Both the position numbers and the translations under genes were made by a program. From Lathyrus oleraceus (lineage: Eukaryota > Streptophyta > Magnoliopsida > Fabales > Fabaceae), in NCBI RefSeq assembly GCF_024323335.1, contig NC_066584.1, forward strand, positions 276,001,618-276,065,617: a DNA stretch of 64,000 nt. Reading direction: 5' to 3'. Of this stretch, positions 21,242-31,948 are shown one piece after another (the stretch's first letter is position 1; every line of letters starts with the position of its first letter). Under the pieces are notes generated by a model. It was not told the origin of the DNA. It was given only the letters and a program-made list of their open reading frames with translations, and ran no database searches.

Positions 21242-21894
21242 GTTGATTCTAAAACCCATTGAACATAATGATCCAACGCCATCTCCCAATTTTGGGTTCC
21301 CTGTATTCGAAGCAGAGGAAGATGATGTTAAAGGGATTCCTGACGAGATTACCCGTCTTCTTAAGCACAAAAAGAAGATCATTCAGCTGCATCTTGAGAA
21401 TCAGCAAACAGTCAAACTGGGGCATTATAAATGTAATCAAAAAAAAAAGAGGGGTGAAAATAAAATCAAAATCAAAATCAAAATCAAAATAAAAATAAAA
21501 AAAAGAAATCAAAAAAAAGAAAAGAAAAAAGAAATAGCACCCTCAAACCCCAAGGTTGACTGATGCTGAATGGATTCAGAGTCGTTACGACCAGTTGAAC
21601 CTGATTGAAGAGAAACGATTGACTGCCATGTGCCATGGTCAGTTATATCAGCAGAGAATGAAGAAAGCATTCGATAAGAAGGTCAAGCCTCGTGTGTTCC
21701 GAGAAGGTGACCTTGTGCTCAAGAAAGTCTTATCTTTTGCGCCCGATTCCAGGGGCAAGTGGACTCCAAACTATGAGGGTCCATATGTTGTTAAGAGAGC
21801 ATTTTCAGGCGGAGCTTTGATGCTTACAATAATGGATGGGGAGGATTTCACTCGTCCTGTGAATTCAGATGCAATCAAGAAATACTTTGCCTAA
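21242..21894 (+). pseudogene. Ogre B pol remnant: RT N-terminus joined to integrase C-terminus
   Basis: 21242-21420 encodes the acidic N-terminal lead of RT. It stops at a motif that in D lies at 48478-48490. About 130 bp of A-rich filler with AAAATC repeats (21437-21540) follows. The integrase C-terminal region then runs from TDAEW to the stop at 21894, matching D from about 51436. About 2.9 kb holding RT, RNase H and the integrase zinc and DDE domains is missing. B therefore cannot encode replication enzymes. Confidence 0.88.
21437..21540 (+). repeat. A-rich filler with AAAATC tandem repeats at the pol deletion
   Basis: Poly-A runs and about five AAAATC units sit exactly between the two broken pol ends. 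They fit filler DNA made during end joining or template switching. Confidence 0.75.
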
Positions 21895-21916
21895 AAAGAA
21901 AAAACAGAATGGCTCC

Positions 21917-22064
21917 CTAAGTTGAAAACCCGACAGGGCGGCTTAGGCAAAAATGAGCGTCTCGGTGGATAACCCGGAAGGGCGATCCAGGCAAAAATTA
22001 GAGACAAAAAAAAAATTGAATTTGCATCCCGCTAGATTGAGTACCTCATCCTGGGGCAATCTAG
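21917..22064 (+). repeat. Three covarying hairpins after pol in Ogre B
   Basis: The stems are CTAAGT/GCTTAG (21917-21946), TGGAT/ATCCA (21966-21989) and CTAGATT/AATCTAG (22032-22064). The first two have an inner CCC/GGG with a 4-nt loop. All end in AGGCAAAAAT. Confidence 0.72.
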
Positions 22065-25000
22065 GCAAAAATTAGGGATTTGGCAAGTAACTGCATCTAG
22101 ACAAGACTGTGTTCCACACCTGTCATCCGCCAGAAATTCTCGGTTCGTCGTCAACCGAAGCTTCAAATACATCGGATTCAAATTGGTAGAGAAATTGTCA
22201 TTATGTTCAATGTATCCCTTACCAATATATATCACCAATTTCAAACTTGTACAGATCCATGGAGTCCTGCCATTTGCAGACTACCATTCCATCAAATAAA
22301 TTTGAGCTTTTATCCAATTATTTGCACTCTTATTTGTTCCAACTCAACAAATGTTTTGCATGTTTTAATTGATAAAAATATCATTGTTTTCAAAATAAAC
22401 AAACTTTTCACAAAATAGCTTTTAAGCAAAGTGAACATTCACAATGATCAAAGGATACTTAGGAGATCCGCAGTGCTCTCCCATGGGTGGTTTGATTTCC
22501 AACAAGGTAAGACATTTGTTCATATCTCGAGATAACTGCATCTTTTTCCTGTAGAACCTTTTATGGTTTCTCCTCAGCAAGGTTGCTCAGTGCAGTTGTT
22601 GGTTGAAGTTGTTCAGCTTCATCTCCCTGGCAGTACGACATCCTTCCTCCTAGCCTCTACTAGCCCTATGGTGGTTTTCATCCCCAGTGGAGTGTTGTTT
22701 TAGCCCTATGGTAGTTTTCATCCCCAGTGGAGTGTTGTTTGAACACTTATGTGGGTGAGTTCCAAGCAGAGTGTTTGTTGAAGACTTCAACTTTCCTCTC
22801 CAGCATGAGTGCTTTTCTTTGGAAGATTCGGTAGTTGGTGGGTTGACATCCCAGTACTTCGTCATTTCCTCGGATAGATCCCCAACGGAGTTGTTGGTAT
22901 GATGAACTTCATCTATGCTATATATCCCCATCAGAGATCTGGTTGCTTCCTGGCATCTCTGATCCCTAGCGTGAGCATCTCGACGTTTCTGCCTGTGCAT
23001 TGAACTCTTTTCTCCAGTTGTGACTGACGATCCCTCTGGAAACCTCTTGAGGCATTCCTCCCCTGCAGAGATTTGGTGATTTCCTCATATCTTCGATCCC
23101 CAGTAGAGTGGCTTGTGTGGCAGGATCTACTTGTGTCATATTTTCTCCCTCAGTGGGTCTTCCCTAGTGAAGTTGCTTGGAGTTGCTTTCGTGGCAGTTT
23201 TCGCCGGTGCAGTGAGCTCTTTTTTTCCCAGCTGAGGCTGATGATCCATCCTTGCAGATATTGTGTCGTCTTTGATCCCGGTAGATTGATTGCTCTCCGG
23301 TGATCCTGGCTTTCTCTTTCGAGATGTAGTACCGGGCGTTTGATTCCTGGACCTGGTTGTGTTAGAAATGTCTGTTTTGTCAGCATTCATCAAACATAAA
23401 TCAAGCATATTCATGCATACTTTCAACATTCAGATATTCATGTTGCATCTTTTGCCATATATCTTTTGATTGTTGTCTCCTGCTAATTGGTGATATAAAT
23501 CTCTCCAGTAGATCTCCCCAAGCAGATGTCGGGTGTCTATTCTCTCAATATAGAGTTAGCCCCTTAAGCAGAAAGTGTATGTTCTTTCCTTCTGCATTTC
23601 CCCACTGAGTTATATCCTCGTAGATGACTGTTGTTTCCGTTCCCTCCCGACACACATAATGGGATGGGTTTTCCCTTTTTGAGTTCTTTCCTCATTAGGA
23701 TGAGTCTTGATTCAGTTTGCCTTTTTTGATCGTTCCTAAATTGGCTTCTTTGTGGCTGTCTCTCGTGCTTCCCTGTGGCATAAATGAATAGTTGCTTACT
23801 AACCGGTACTCATTCATCTTATCCTCAGTGGAACTGTTGGCCTTCTACCTACTAACCGGTAGTCGTAAGTCCTATCTGTGTGGTTTACTGCCTACTAACC
23901 GGTAGTTAAATCCTACTTTTATCCCCTAGCAGAGGTAACCTTTGTGGTTCATTCTGGTTGATGGCGGATTTTGTGGTCTTCCACCTACTAACCGGTGGTT
24001 GTAAATCCTATTTTCTCGCTTTGTTCCTCAGCGGAATCTTTGGTCTTCTACCCATCATCTCGGTAGTTGTAAACCCTATTTTCTCTCCTTGCAGAGTTAA
24101 CCTTGTTGTTCATCCTAACCGATGACGGTTACTTTTCTGTGGTTTTCTGCCTACTACCTGGTAGATGTAATCCCCTCTTTGCGGTTATCATTACCTGGTT
24201 TGCGGTATTGATATTCCTTTCCCCTTTTGGATATTTGTTTTGATTAAGAAATTTTATCTCCAGCGGGTCTTCCCCTTCCTTGTGGGTATTTGCTCCGAGT
24301 AAGCAATTTTATCCTCAGCGGGTCCTCTTTCATTCACCGTTTGCCAGTAATGTTTGTTGCCCCTTTTGATTGGTCATCATTATCATACCTAGTTTGGTAT
24401 CCCGATGCCTTTCTTTTCGGTTGATTTATCCTTTAACAACCTACAACCCGGTTATGGATAATCTTCCTTGCGAGTATATTATCTACGTTTTGACGGCTAT
24501 AGATAATATATCTCATGCACTCTTCGGTCGAAGCCTTTCGTGTTTCCCCAGTCGAGTAAGATTCGTTGTCCCTGTGCGGAATCGAATATTTTACCCCATT
24601 TGTTTGGATAATTGCCGTATGCTTGCAATTTATCCCCAGTGAGTCATCTCTCGTCTACCCTTTTGTTGTTGGTAACGATTGTTTCTCTTTTTCGGTTGAT
24701 TTATCCTTTAACAACCTACAACCCGGTTATGGATAATCTTCCTTGCGAGTGTATTATCTATGTTTTGACGGCAATAGATAATATATCTCATGCGCTCTTC
24801 AGTCGAAGTCTCGTCCTTCCCAGTTGAGTAAGATTCGTATTCTTTACAAAATCGAATGTCCATCCTATAAACAAGTCTGCTTTTCTAGCTTTCTTCAGGA
24901 TGATGAGTGTTTTGGAACACAAAACAATTCACGATTTCGGTTGACTTATCCTTTAACAACCTACGACCCGGTTATGGATAATCTTCCATGCGAGTATATT

Positions 25001-26014
25001 ATCTACGTTTTGACGGCTATAGATAATATATCTCATGCACTCTTTGGCTGAATCCTTTGTTTGTTTCCCCAACTGAGTAAGATTCGCATTCTTTACAGAA
25101 TCGAATGTCCATCCTATAAACAAGTCTGCTTTTCTAGCTTTCTTCAGGATGATGAGTGTTTTGGAACACACACCAATTCACGCCTTGGTCGGTCACCTGT
25201 TATATGCCTACAACCCGGTATCTTTGGTGTTCCTTCCTGTTCTGCTCCCTATTATGACCTTGGTCCCCTGCGGAGTCAGATTTTCCTGAGTTGAAATATA
25301 CCTTTTTCAGGTCTTCCTCAGATGATTTGGTCGATTGATATCTCTCACCCGTACTCAGGTCTTAGATATTTATTCTTCCCGAGTTTGTTACTCACTAACC
25401 GGTAACACCTCATCCTTTTGCTTCCTCTGGAGAGTCTTTGTTAGACATTCCCCATCGGAGTTTCTATTGTGATTCACCCTTTTGCTGTATTGGCGTTTTC
25501 CCCAATATATGCAATTTTCCCCAGCAGGGAGGTTCTGTGTGAATCTTTCCCTGGCCTGAGTCCGGATTTTCATCCGAAGTGTCCTTTGTGGATAGTTTTG
25601 TTGTATTGGCGTTTTCCCCAATACACGCATTTTTGAGTCAGTTTGAGTCTTTCCAATGGAGGTGTTTCCCTTTGGAACTCTTTTCCCCAGTGTCTGTCTT
25701 TTACTCCCCAGTATAGTCTCCAGTTTCAAGTCGCGTCCTGCTCACGCATTATTTTTTCTTATCCCCATGAGAGTCCCGTCAGAGTCTCTGTTCCACTAGG
25801 AAGTGCATCATTCCTGTGGATTTGTCTTTTCTCCTGATTTTCTCTTCTTCTTTGTGGACCCATATTTCCCACAGAGTTTGTTTGTTTTGCATTCATACAT
25901 TTGCATCATGAGGTCTCTCAGGGACCAAAATTTGTATCTTTGTTATTATTTAAGCCCATTCTACCGCGTCGAGATGAAGATTTTAACCTTCACTTCTCCG
26001 GCTAGAATGATCTT
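22065..26014 (+). other. Ogre B 3' UTR (hairpin- and repeat-rich, non-coding)
   Basis: Four kilobases without coding signal, divided into short segments marked by CCCCAG or CCCAGT. Many segments hold a small hairpin. One family has stem NNNCC/GGNNN around TACTAACC or similar: 23845-23862, 23888-23905, 23991-24008, 24048-24066, 24147-24164, 25387-25406. Others are ATCAGAGAT/ATCTCTGAT near 22930-22963 and GTATTGG/CCAATAC at about 25483-25506 and 25604-25625. A module of about 150 bp is present three times at 24416-25090. Confidence 0.7.
24416..25190 (+). repeat. Threefold module repeat in Ogre B 3' UTR
   Basis: Copies begin at about 24416, 24691 and 24935 with the same TTTATCCTTTAACAACCTA segment (the third reads CTTATCC). 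Each holds the 11-bp stem TATATTATCTA/TAGATAATATA (first copy 24475-24510). The segment 24827-24925 is repeated at 25076-25175. D has a single copy (58920-59160). This is an early tandem amplification. Confidence 0.82.
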
Positions 26015-26027
26015 AAATAGGGGCATC
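26015..26027 (+). other. Ogre B polypurine tract
   Basis: AAATAGGGGCATC immediately precedes the 3' LTR start. It is identical in D at 59945-59957. Confidence 0.82.
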
Positions 26028-27281
26028 TGTAAGACCCCAATTTTGTCCCTAAGATCCCTCATGGCATCATATCATATCATTGCATAGCCTCAAGGATCTT
26101 TGAGCATCTTGCTTCCTTCCTTATGGGTGGGATATCTCCTGAGAGTGGTTTTGGATCACCAGGCATTGCTTGCATTATATATCATTGCATTTCTTGTTTT
26201 AATCACTAACCAAAAAATATCAAAAATATGTCATCTAACATTTGTCTTGCAGCTTAAGCAATCAACAGGTCAAGGCACAGTCAAGTGAATTCTTTGTGCA
26301 AGAGATGAGGTTTCCATTGAGATATGGATCATGTGATCATTATTTTGAGCTTATATGAGCTATAGGTCCATTTTGGAGCAAAATCCCCAAGTGGTTGAGG
26401 CCCAAGTTCATCATAATATTTTCAGGTCATCTAAGGACCAGTGCAAGTCAACTGAAAGGCTTTGAGTGTGAGAATTGATCTTAACATCCTCATTCACGTT
26501 CAAACAAGGCTTATTCATCATTTCAAACATCTTTATTGAAGAATTTGAAGCCAGTGCAAAAGTTTCCCAAAATGGAAAGTGACCTATAATTTCAAGTTTT
26601 CAAAAATGGAAAGTTTTCGGTCCAATTTCAACTTGACTTTCCAACATCAAAGAAGCTTCAAATGAATTTTTGTCCAACATGAAAGTTGAAGATCTCTCTC
26701 TCCCATTTCCAAAAAGTCCAAGATCATGGGCATCTGATGAATAGTTAAGGAGTTATGATCAGATCATTGCCAAGTGTGCATGGAAATTCAACAAGCCATA
26801 ACTTTTGATCTAAAGCTCCAAATTGAGTGCCTCTTTTTGCATATTGCTCCTTATGACCTATAATTTCCAAACCCATCATTACATTGCATGAAATTTCATC
26901 ACATGACCATTTGCCCATGCATGTTCATTTTGGAGGGAAAATGGAAAATTTGAATTTGGTTAATCACATGAGCTAAATAACATTGCCATTGTGTTCATTG
27001 GAGGATTTTAAGTGAAATTGATCATGCATGTGTTACTGTTCACGTCTAATTTTGCATGGCACCTCACAATTTCAATTTTTGTCATACACCTTATTCTCAC
27101 TAATCTCTAATTAACCAATGCCTAATTACATTTTCAGTAGGATTAACACATGGTATAAATGCTAAATCCTAACAGAATTATTCATAACAACAACTTCTAG
27201 ATCCAAAATTTCTCTTCCCTCCAAATTTTTCTCTCCATTGAAATTTGAAATTCTTCCACATAGCACTTGAATTTTATTGCA

Positions 27282-27286
27282 TATTT
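27282..27286. repeat. Target site duplication of the copia element (left, TATTT)
   Basis: TATTT before the LTR recurs at 37882-37886 after it. The unbroken site is in B's 5' LTR at about 419-423. Confidence 0.95.
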
Positions 27287-28369
27287 TGAAGGTGAGAAAA
27301 ACAAGAAAGGGGGGTTTGAATTGTTTGAAAAATAAGCGCTTTTGCAAAATGAAATCACACAATGATTTTATACTGGTTCGCTTATAACACAAAGCTACTC
27401 CAGTCCACCCGGCCAAGGTGATTTCGCCTTCAACAAGGACTTAATCCACTAATCTTGAAAGATTACAAACAACCCCTAAGAGAAAAGAAAATCTCTTAGT
27501 CCTCTCAAGTCTACAGACTACAAAGAGTCACTTGAGGAAAACAAATAAAAATAGATACAAGATGTGTAATCTAGAATGCTTCTAAGAAAGCAAATATTAC
27601 AAACTTAAGAACAAATTTTTCACTTGATAAGCAAAAGCTTAGTGAAAATCTTTGAAGAACAAAGATGTTTTTCTTGAGCGTGATATAATTTCAGTATAGT
27701 TTTGGCTAGTGATTTCTTCGTATTTACTGAATGAGATTTCTTCTCTATTTATAGGAGTTGAAGTAGAGTTGAAGTAGCGTTGAATCTATTGGATATTGAG
27801 ATGTAATTACGCCATTCCATTAATAGCTTCTGCAGTAGACTTTTTCACTTAGAAGTGACTACTTACCACAATTAGTATCTTTTCTCTTGGAAGTGGAGAT
27901 TAACGTCTCTTTCTAATTGAGGAAATCCATTTGCAGAACTTTAACTTGGCTTAAACGTTACTTCATCATGATTAACAATTCTGATTAGAGTCTTTGTGTA
28001 TCTGGAGAATTCTTGCTTCTGATGTTATCTCTTGAAAGTTCAGATGACGCTTGATAACTTCAGACTTTACAGAAGACATTTGTTCAGAGTCAGAGCTTCT
28101 AGACTTTACTTCATGTTCAGATGCTTCTGATACTTTGTAGTTTTGTCCAGAGTCAGAGCTTCTTGAAAGAGATTCCTCTTTAGATGCTTCTGATACTTGA
28201 GATTTTGCATCTGATCTTGTTTTGCATCTGATGACATCATCAGATTTGTTTCTTCTTTCTTTAGAACCCTGCACACTTAGAAACTTTTCGTTAGGGTACC
28301 ACTTTTGGTTTCATCCTTTGTTATCATCAAAATCATGGAATCTATTGTAGAACTATTTTTGTTCTTACA
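27287..28369 (-). repeat. Copia element 3' LTR (1083 bp)
   Basis: On the minus strand it starts TGTAAGAAC and ends CTCACCTTCA. It is identical by eye to 36799-37881. TATAAATA on the minus strand is at 27746-27753. Confidence 0.96.
27746..27753 (-). promoter_or_regulatory. TATA box in copia 3' LTR
   Basis: TATAAATA on the minus strand, the likely core promoter motif. The same site is in the 5' LTR at 37258-37265, which would drive the element's own transcript. Confidence 0.6.
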
Positions 28370-28856
28370 ATCTCCCCGTTTTTGATGATGACAAAACAAA
28401 TAAAATTATCAGATTAAACATGAAAAATATTAGATCAGATAGACAAAAGCTCCCCCTGAGTTAGTACTAGGGAGTTCAGAAGTTCTTACCAGAGCTTTCC
28501 AAGTAATTAGGTTTCTGAAAACTTTCTGCAAATGCTTAACTTTAAAGTTAGAGTTATTTAATCAAAGCTATTATTTAATCAGAGCTAATTTTATCAGAAC
28601 TATTTCTACAATTGTTGCAGAATGCTTAAGGTTTTAGACATAATTTTCATCAGAGCTATTTAATAATTTCTCCCCCTTTTTGGCATAATCAAAAAGGCAT
28701 AAAACATAAAAAGAATAATAGAGAGAAAAACACTTCATTAAACAAAAGCACGAAGGCAAACAGCAGTCAAAAACAACAGATTCAAAGAAATATCAGAGCT
28801 AAAAAAAGAAAAGACAGAAGCAAAAACACTAGGCAACCAAAATAAATCCTAAGTGC
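28370..28856 (-). other. Copia element 3' UTR with three polypurine tracts
   Basis: On the minus strand, AAAAACGGGGAGAT abuts the 3' LTR (28370-28383). Further GGGGGAG tracts lie at about 28450-28457 and 28669-28683. Multiple polypurine tracts upstream of the 3' LTR are known in Sireviruses. No ORF is seen here. Confidence 0.75.
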
Positions 28857-31457
28857 CTAAGGGTTTGGAGGAGGAGGAAGTCTCTGTAGTAGCATGGCAA
28901 ACATATTCTGGAGGTTTTCATTCAGAGCGTCTTGTTTGTCCATCCTTGCCCGGAGCTCACTCTGATCTTGCTTGATCTCTTTCTGATCTTGCTTGATCTC
29001 CTTCAGAGTGTTAAGAATCAGAGGGATCGCAGAGGAAGACTCCCCCTGAATCAGAGCCTGCTGAGTTTCAGCTTCAGCAGCAGCTTGGGCTTCTGCATCT
29101 GCCTTAGCCTTGGCTTCAGCTTCCTGAATTCTCAGAAGTTCTGCTTCCTTTGCCAGGCGTTCTTCTTCCAATCTCTTAGCTTCTTCTTCTGCTTCCTTAG
29201 CCAACCTTTCTTCTTCCAATCTCTTAGCCTCAGCTTCTCTAGCCAGTCTCTCTTCCTCTAACCTTCTGGCCTCAGCTTCTCTAGCCAGTCTCTCTTGAAG
29301 TCTTTCCTCAGAGTCTCTGATGTAGCCATTTCTGACTTGTTCAGAGATACTCTTCAGCCTATAAGACTCAGAGGTCATCCAACTAATAACTCTGTTCCAG
29401 TGTGTCCTAACAGATTTAGGATCATCACTGACTTCAGAATTTTTAGCCAGAGACTTGATCTTCTGGACTGAGGATTCTGCAACCTGAATAATGGCCTCCT
29501 CAAGGGTAGGTGTGATAATTTTAGGTTCAGGTTCAGGTGAAAGAGGTGGAGAGTTTTGAGGGCTGAGATTTAGAGGTTGAGGTTCAGTTTCTGGTTCTGG
29601 CTGGGGTTCAGATTCTGCTTCTGGTTGAAGTTCAGAATCTGGGTCTGGTTGAAGACTGGGGGATGAAGCATAGAGTGGGTTTACATCTAATGGGTCAGAG
29701 TCTGGGCTAGGTACAGCGGGAATTAATGGTGGAGTGATATAAGGTTCAGATGGGCGAATTACAGATGGTTGAGTTTCAGAGGGTGTGGTGGTTGTTTGTG
29801 GTGGAAGTGAAGTTTGATTTTCAGAGGTGATGGTGGTTGTTTGTTGTGGAATAGAAGTTCGGAGGGGAGAGGTTACTTCAGTTTGTGTTTGAGTTTGTGG
29901 GGCGAAATTTTTAGCATAAATTTCAGCTATTGTTGGGGAGTTTGGGTCAGAGTGTTCTTGATCAGAGGATTCATGATCAGAAGACTCTTGGTTAGAAGAA
30001 GGAGAAAGGTAAGGGGGTGATTCATACTCAGAGGATGATGAAGAGCTGTGGTGATATAGTTGATTAGGGTCAGAGGTTGTTGTGAAGTTACGGGCAATTT
30101 TTAGAACAGGTGGAGGTTGAGAGGTTCTAATGGTTGAAGGAGGAATTTCTGAGGTTGTAAAGATGGGAGGTGTTGGGAGAGGAGTAGAAGAAGCCATTAC
30201 AGGTACAGAAGTAGCAGGAGGAATGGACTTACCAGAAGAGACATTCAGAGGTGCTGAAGCTTTGGTGCCAGAGGTTTCTCCAAGTCTGGCTTTCTTTGCC
30301 TTCCTTGCTTCCTCAGCTATCTTCTTCTCAGAAAGGCCTCTTTTGTATCTGACCAGATCTTCTACAGAGTCCAGACAGTCTTCTAGGCGGAAATCAGAAA
30401 CGTCAATGCCTTCATCCAGACGATCCTGAAGGTAGATGGCAATGGCATCTCTGGGTTCATTCTTGAAGAACCTTTCAAGGCCATGAGGCATCTTCCTCTG
30501 ATCCTTCAGAGCTTCCCAGGTCACATTCATAGTGGGCTTGACTCTGATGTCCTTGATGATTCCCATACTCCTCAGATTTCTGGCATTCAGAGGCTTTCCA
30601 ACGTCAATTGCCAGATCATCCATACATCTGGTCTTCTCCAGAGCATCTACCAGCCCATGCTCAATGAAGATATCAGAGAGCAATCTTCCCAGAGGAACGT
30701 AGGATCTGGGCTTCATATTATTCCTGGTTTCTCTGACTGAATCCCTCAGATATCTGAAGAGGAGAACAGGGAGGTTGATTGGAATACCCTTCTGAATACA
30801 GTAGAGGATGCACTTCTGATCAGCATTTATATAATCTGAAGAGTTTGAAGCTGGACGATGATGGATTGTTCCCAGAATAATCTTCAGCCAAACTCGGAGG
30901 TTCTGATGAAGCTCCTTGTTCTTAGATGGGTTTCCTTCAACATTTGCTTTGAAGATTGTAGGGTTAATGACTTCTGTGATGCGCTTGGACCTTGGAGGAA
31001 TGTTGTAAATCCTTTTACCTCCAGTTCTCTCCATGTTTAGCAAGGAAGCAATTGATGCTTCAGTGATGACAATCTTCACACCCAGAACAAAGGAAACGAT
31101 GAACTGGTCATCAGCATCTGCGCATCTCCAGAACTCCTTCACCAGAAGAGGATAGATTGGACCATACAATCTGTTGAAGTAGTTTTCCCAACCTTGCTTG
31201 CGAAGATCTTCAGTTAAATCAACGCCATTTCTTCTCAAATTCTCAAAATCTACCAGCGATTCACATAGAACATCCAAACCTTCAAAGGGAGTTGAAAGGT
31301 TTATGTGTTGTTCGCGTTCCAAAATGTGAGGTTCTTTGTAAACTGGGGTTGTGGTAACATCTACAACCATGGGTGTTTGAGTGTTTGAGGTTTGGGGGTT
31401 AGAAGCAGCTTCCATTTGTTGAGAGAAGTTAAAAACTTCTTGCTCTTGAGGATTCAT
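28857..31457 (-). CDS. Env-like ORF of the Sirevirus-like element (866 aa)
   Basis: An intact 866-aa ORF downstream of pol, in the place where SIRE elements carry an Env-like gene. Residues about 50-390 form a folded-looking region resembling the 'putative plant transposon protein' domain often annotated in legumes. A Pro/Ser/Thr-rich region follows (about 410-660) with QPEPE repeats. Next comes a strong coiled coil of RLEEERLAREAEA-type repeats (about 725-810) and a short amphipathic C-terminus. I see no convincing signal peptide or transmembrane helix, so calling it an envelope protein is tradition rather than evidence. Function is unknown. Confidence 0.82.
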   Translation of the reverse strand: MNPQEQEVFNFSQQMEAASNPQTSNTQTPMVVDVTTTPVYKEPHILEREQHINLSTPFEGLDVLCESLVDFENLRRNGVDLTEDLRKQGWENYFNRLYGPIYPLLVKEFWRCADADDQFIVSFVLGVKIVITEASIASLLNMERTGGKRIYNIPPRSKRITEVINPTIFKANVEGNPSKNKELHQNLRVWLKIILGTIHHRPASNSSDYINADQKCILYCIQKGIPINLPVLLFRYLRDSVRETRNNMKPRSYVPLGRLLSDIFIEHGLVDALEKTRCMDDLAIDVGKPLNARNLRSMGIIKDIRVKPTMNVTWEALKDQRKMPHGLERFFKNEPRDAIAIYLQDRLDEGIDVSDFRLEDCLDSVEDLVRYKRGLSEKKIAEEARKAKKARLGETSGTKASAPLNVSSGKSIPPATSVPVMASSTPLPTPPIFTTSEIPPSTIRTSQPPPVLKIARNFTTTSDPNQLYHHSSSSSSEYESPPYLSPSSNQESSDHESSDQEHSDPNSPTIAEIYAKNFAPQTQTQTEVTSPLRTSIPQQTTTITSENQTSLPPQTTTTPSETQPSVIRPSEPYITPPLIPAVPSPDSDPLDVNPLYASSPSLQPDPDSELQPEAESEPQPEPETEPQPLNLSPQNSPPLSPEPEPKIITPTLEEAIIQVAESSVQKIKSLAKNSEVSDDPKSVRTHWNRVISWMTSESYRLKSISEQVRNGYIRDSEERLQERLAREAEARRLEEERLAREAEAKRLEEERLAKEAEEEAKRLEEERLAKEAELLRIQEAEAKAKADAEAQAAAEAETQQALIQGESSSAIPLILNTLKEIKQDQKEIKQDQSELRARMDKQDALNENLQNMFAMLLQRLPPPPNP

Positions 31458-31948
31458 GATGAAGATTGATGAAAAAGATGAAGAACTGAGAGAGTTGCAG
31501 AGAAAACTTTGAGAGAGGGTTTAGGGTTTAAGAGTGAGTGAGAGTGATAAGTGTGTGAAATGTGAGAAAAGTGTTTATATACCTAAGGGTAAAAACACAT
31601 GCAAAACGACACAAATAATTGCGTTGGAACAGAACACAAGATTTGCACGCTAGGGGAGGAAAAATGATTATAGCTAATAAATGAAAGTCTAATCCCAACA
31701 GTAAGCACACTGCTCGAGGAGATTTCAAGCGTTCTGACCTTTGATTTCTTTTGACAGCTGTCTAGAAGTTCTAAGGTTAGACGCATGTTCCCCACGTGTT
31801 GATGTTTCTGATCTTCAGGAATACCAAGAGATTGGTTCTGAAGATTTCTAACTCAGATATCTTCTTAACTTGGTAGAAGTATCAGAGTCAGAGGCAGAAG
31901 TGTATTTGTTTTTATCAGATTCTCATTTTACATGTTCAGAGCCAAATT
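31458..31948 (-). other. Spacer between Env-like ORF and pol
   Basis: About 490 bp without a supported gene. It probably holds the leader for Env-like expression. A minus-strand TATATAAAC is seen near 31574-31582. How the downstream ORF is expressed cannot be read from sequence. Confidence 0.4.

Noticed and set aside
27972..28274. 100-aa Ser-rich ORF in the copia LTR (also 37484-37786)
   Set aside because: Low-complexity composition of the LTR (repeated TCAGA/TCTGA) gives an open frame. No independent evidence of coding.
28857..31457. Host gene on the minus strand inside B's LTR
   Set aside because: It lies between copia pol and the 3' LTR, within exact target duplications, in the usual place of the Sirevirus Env-like ORF.
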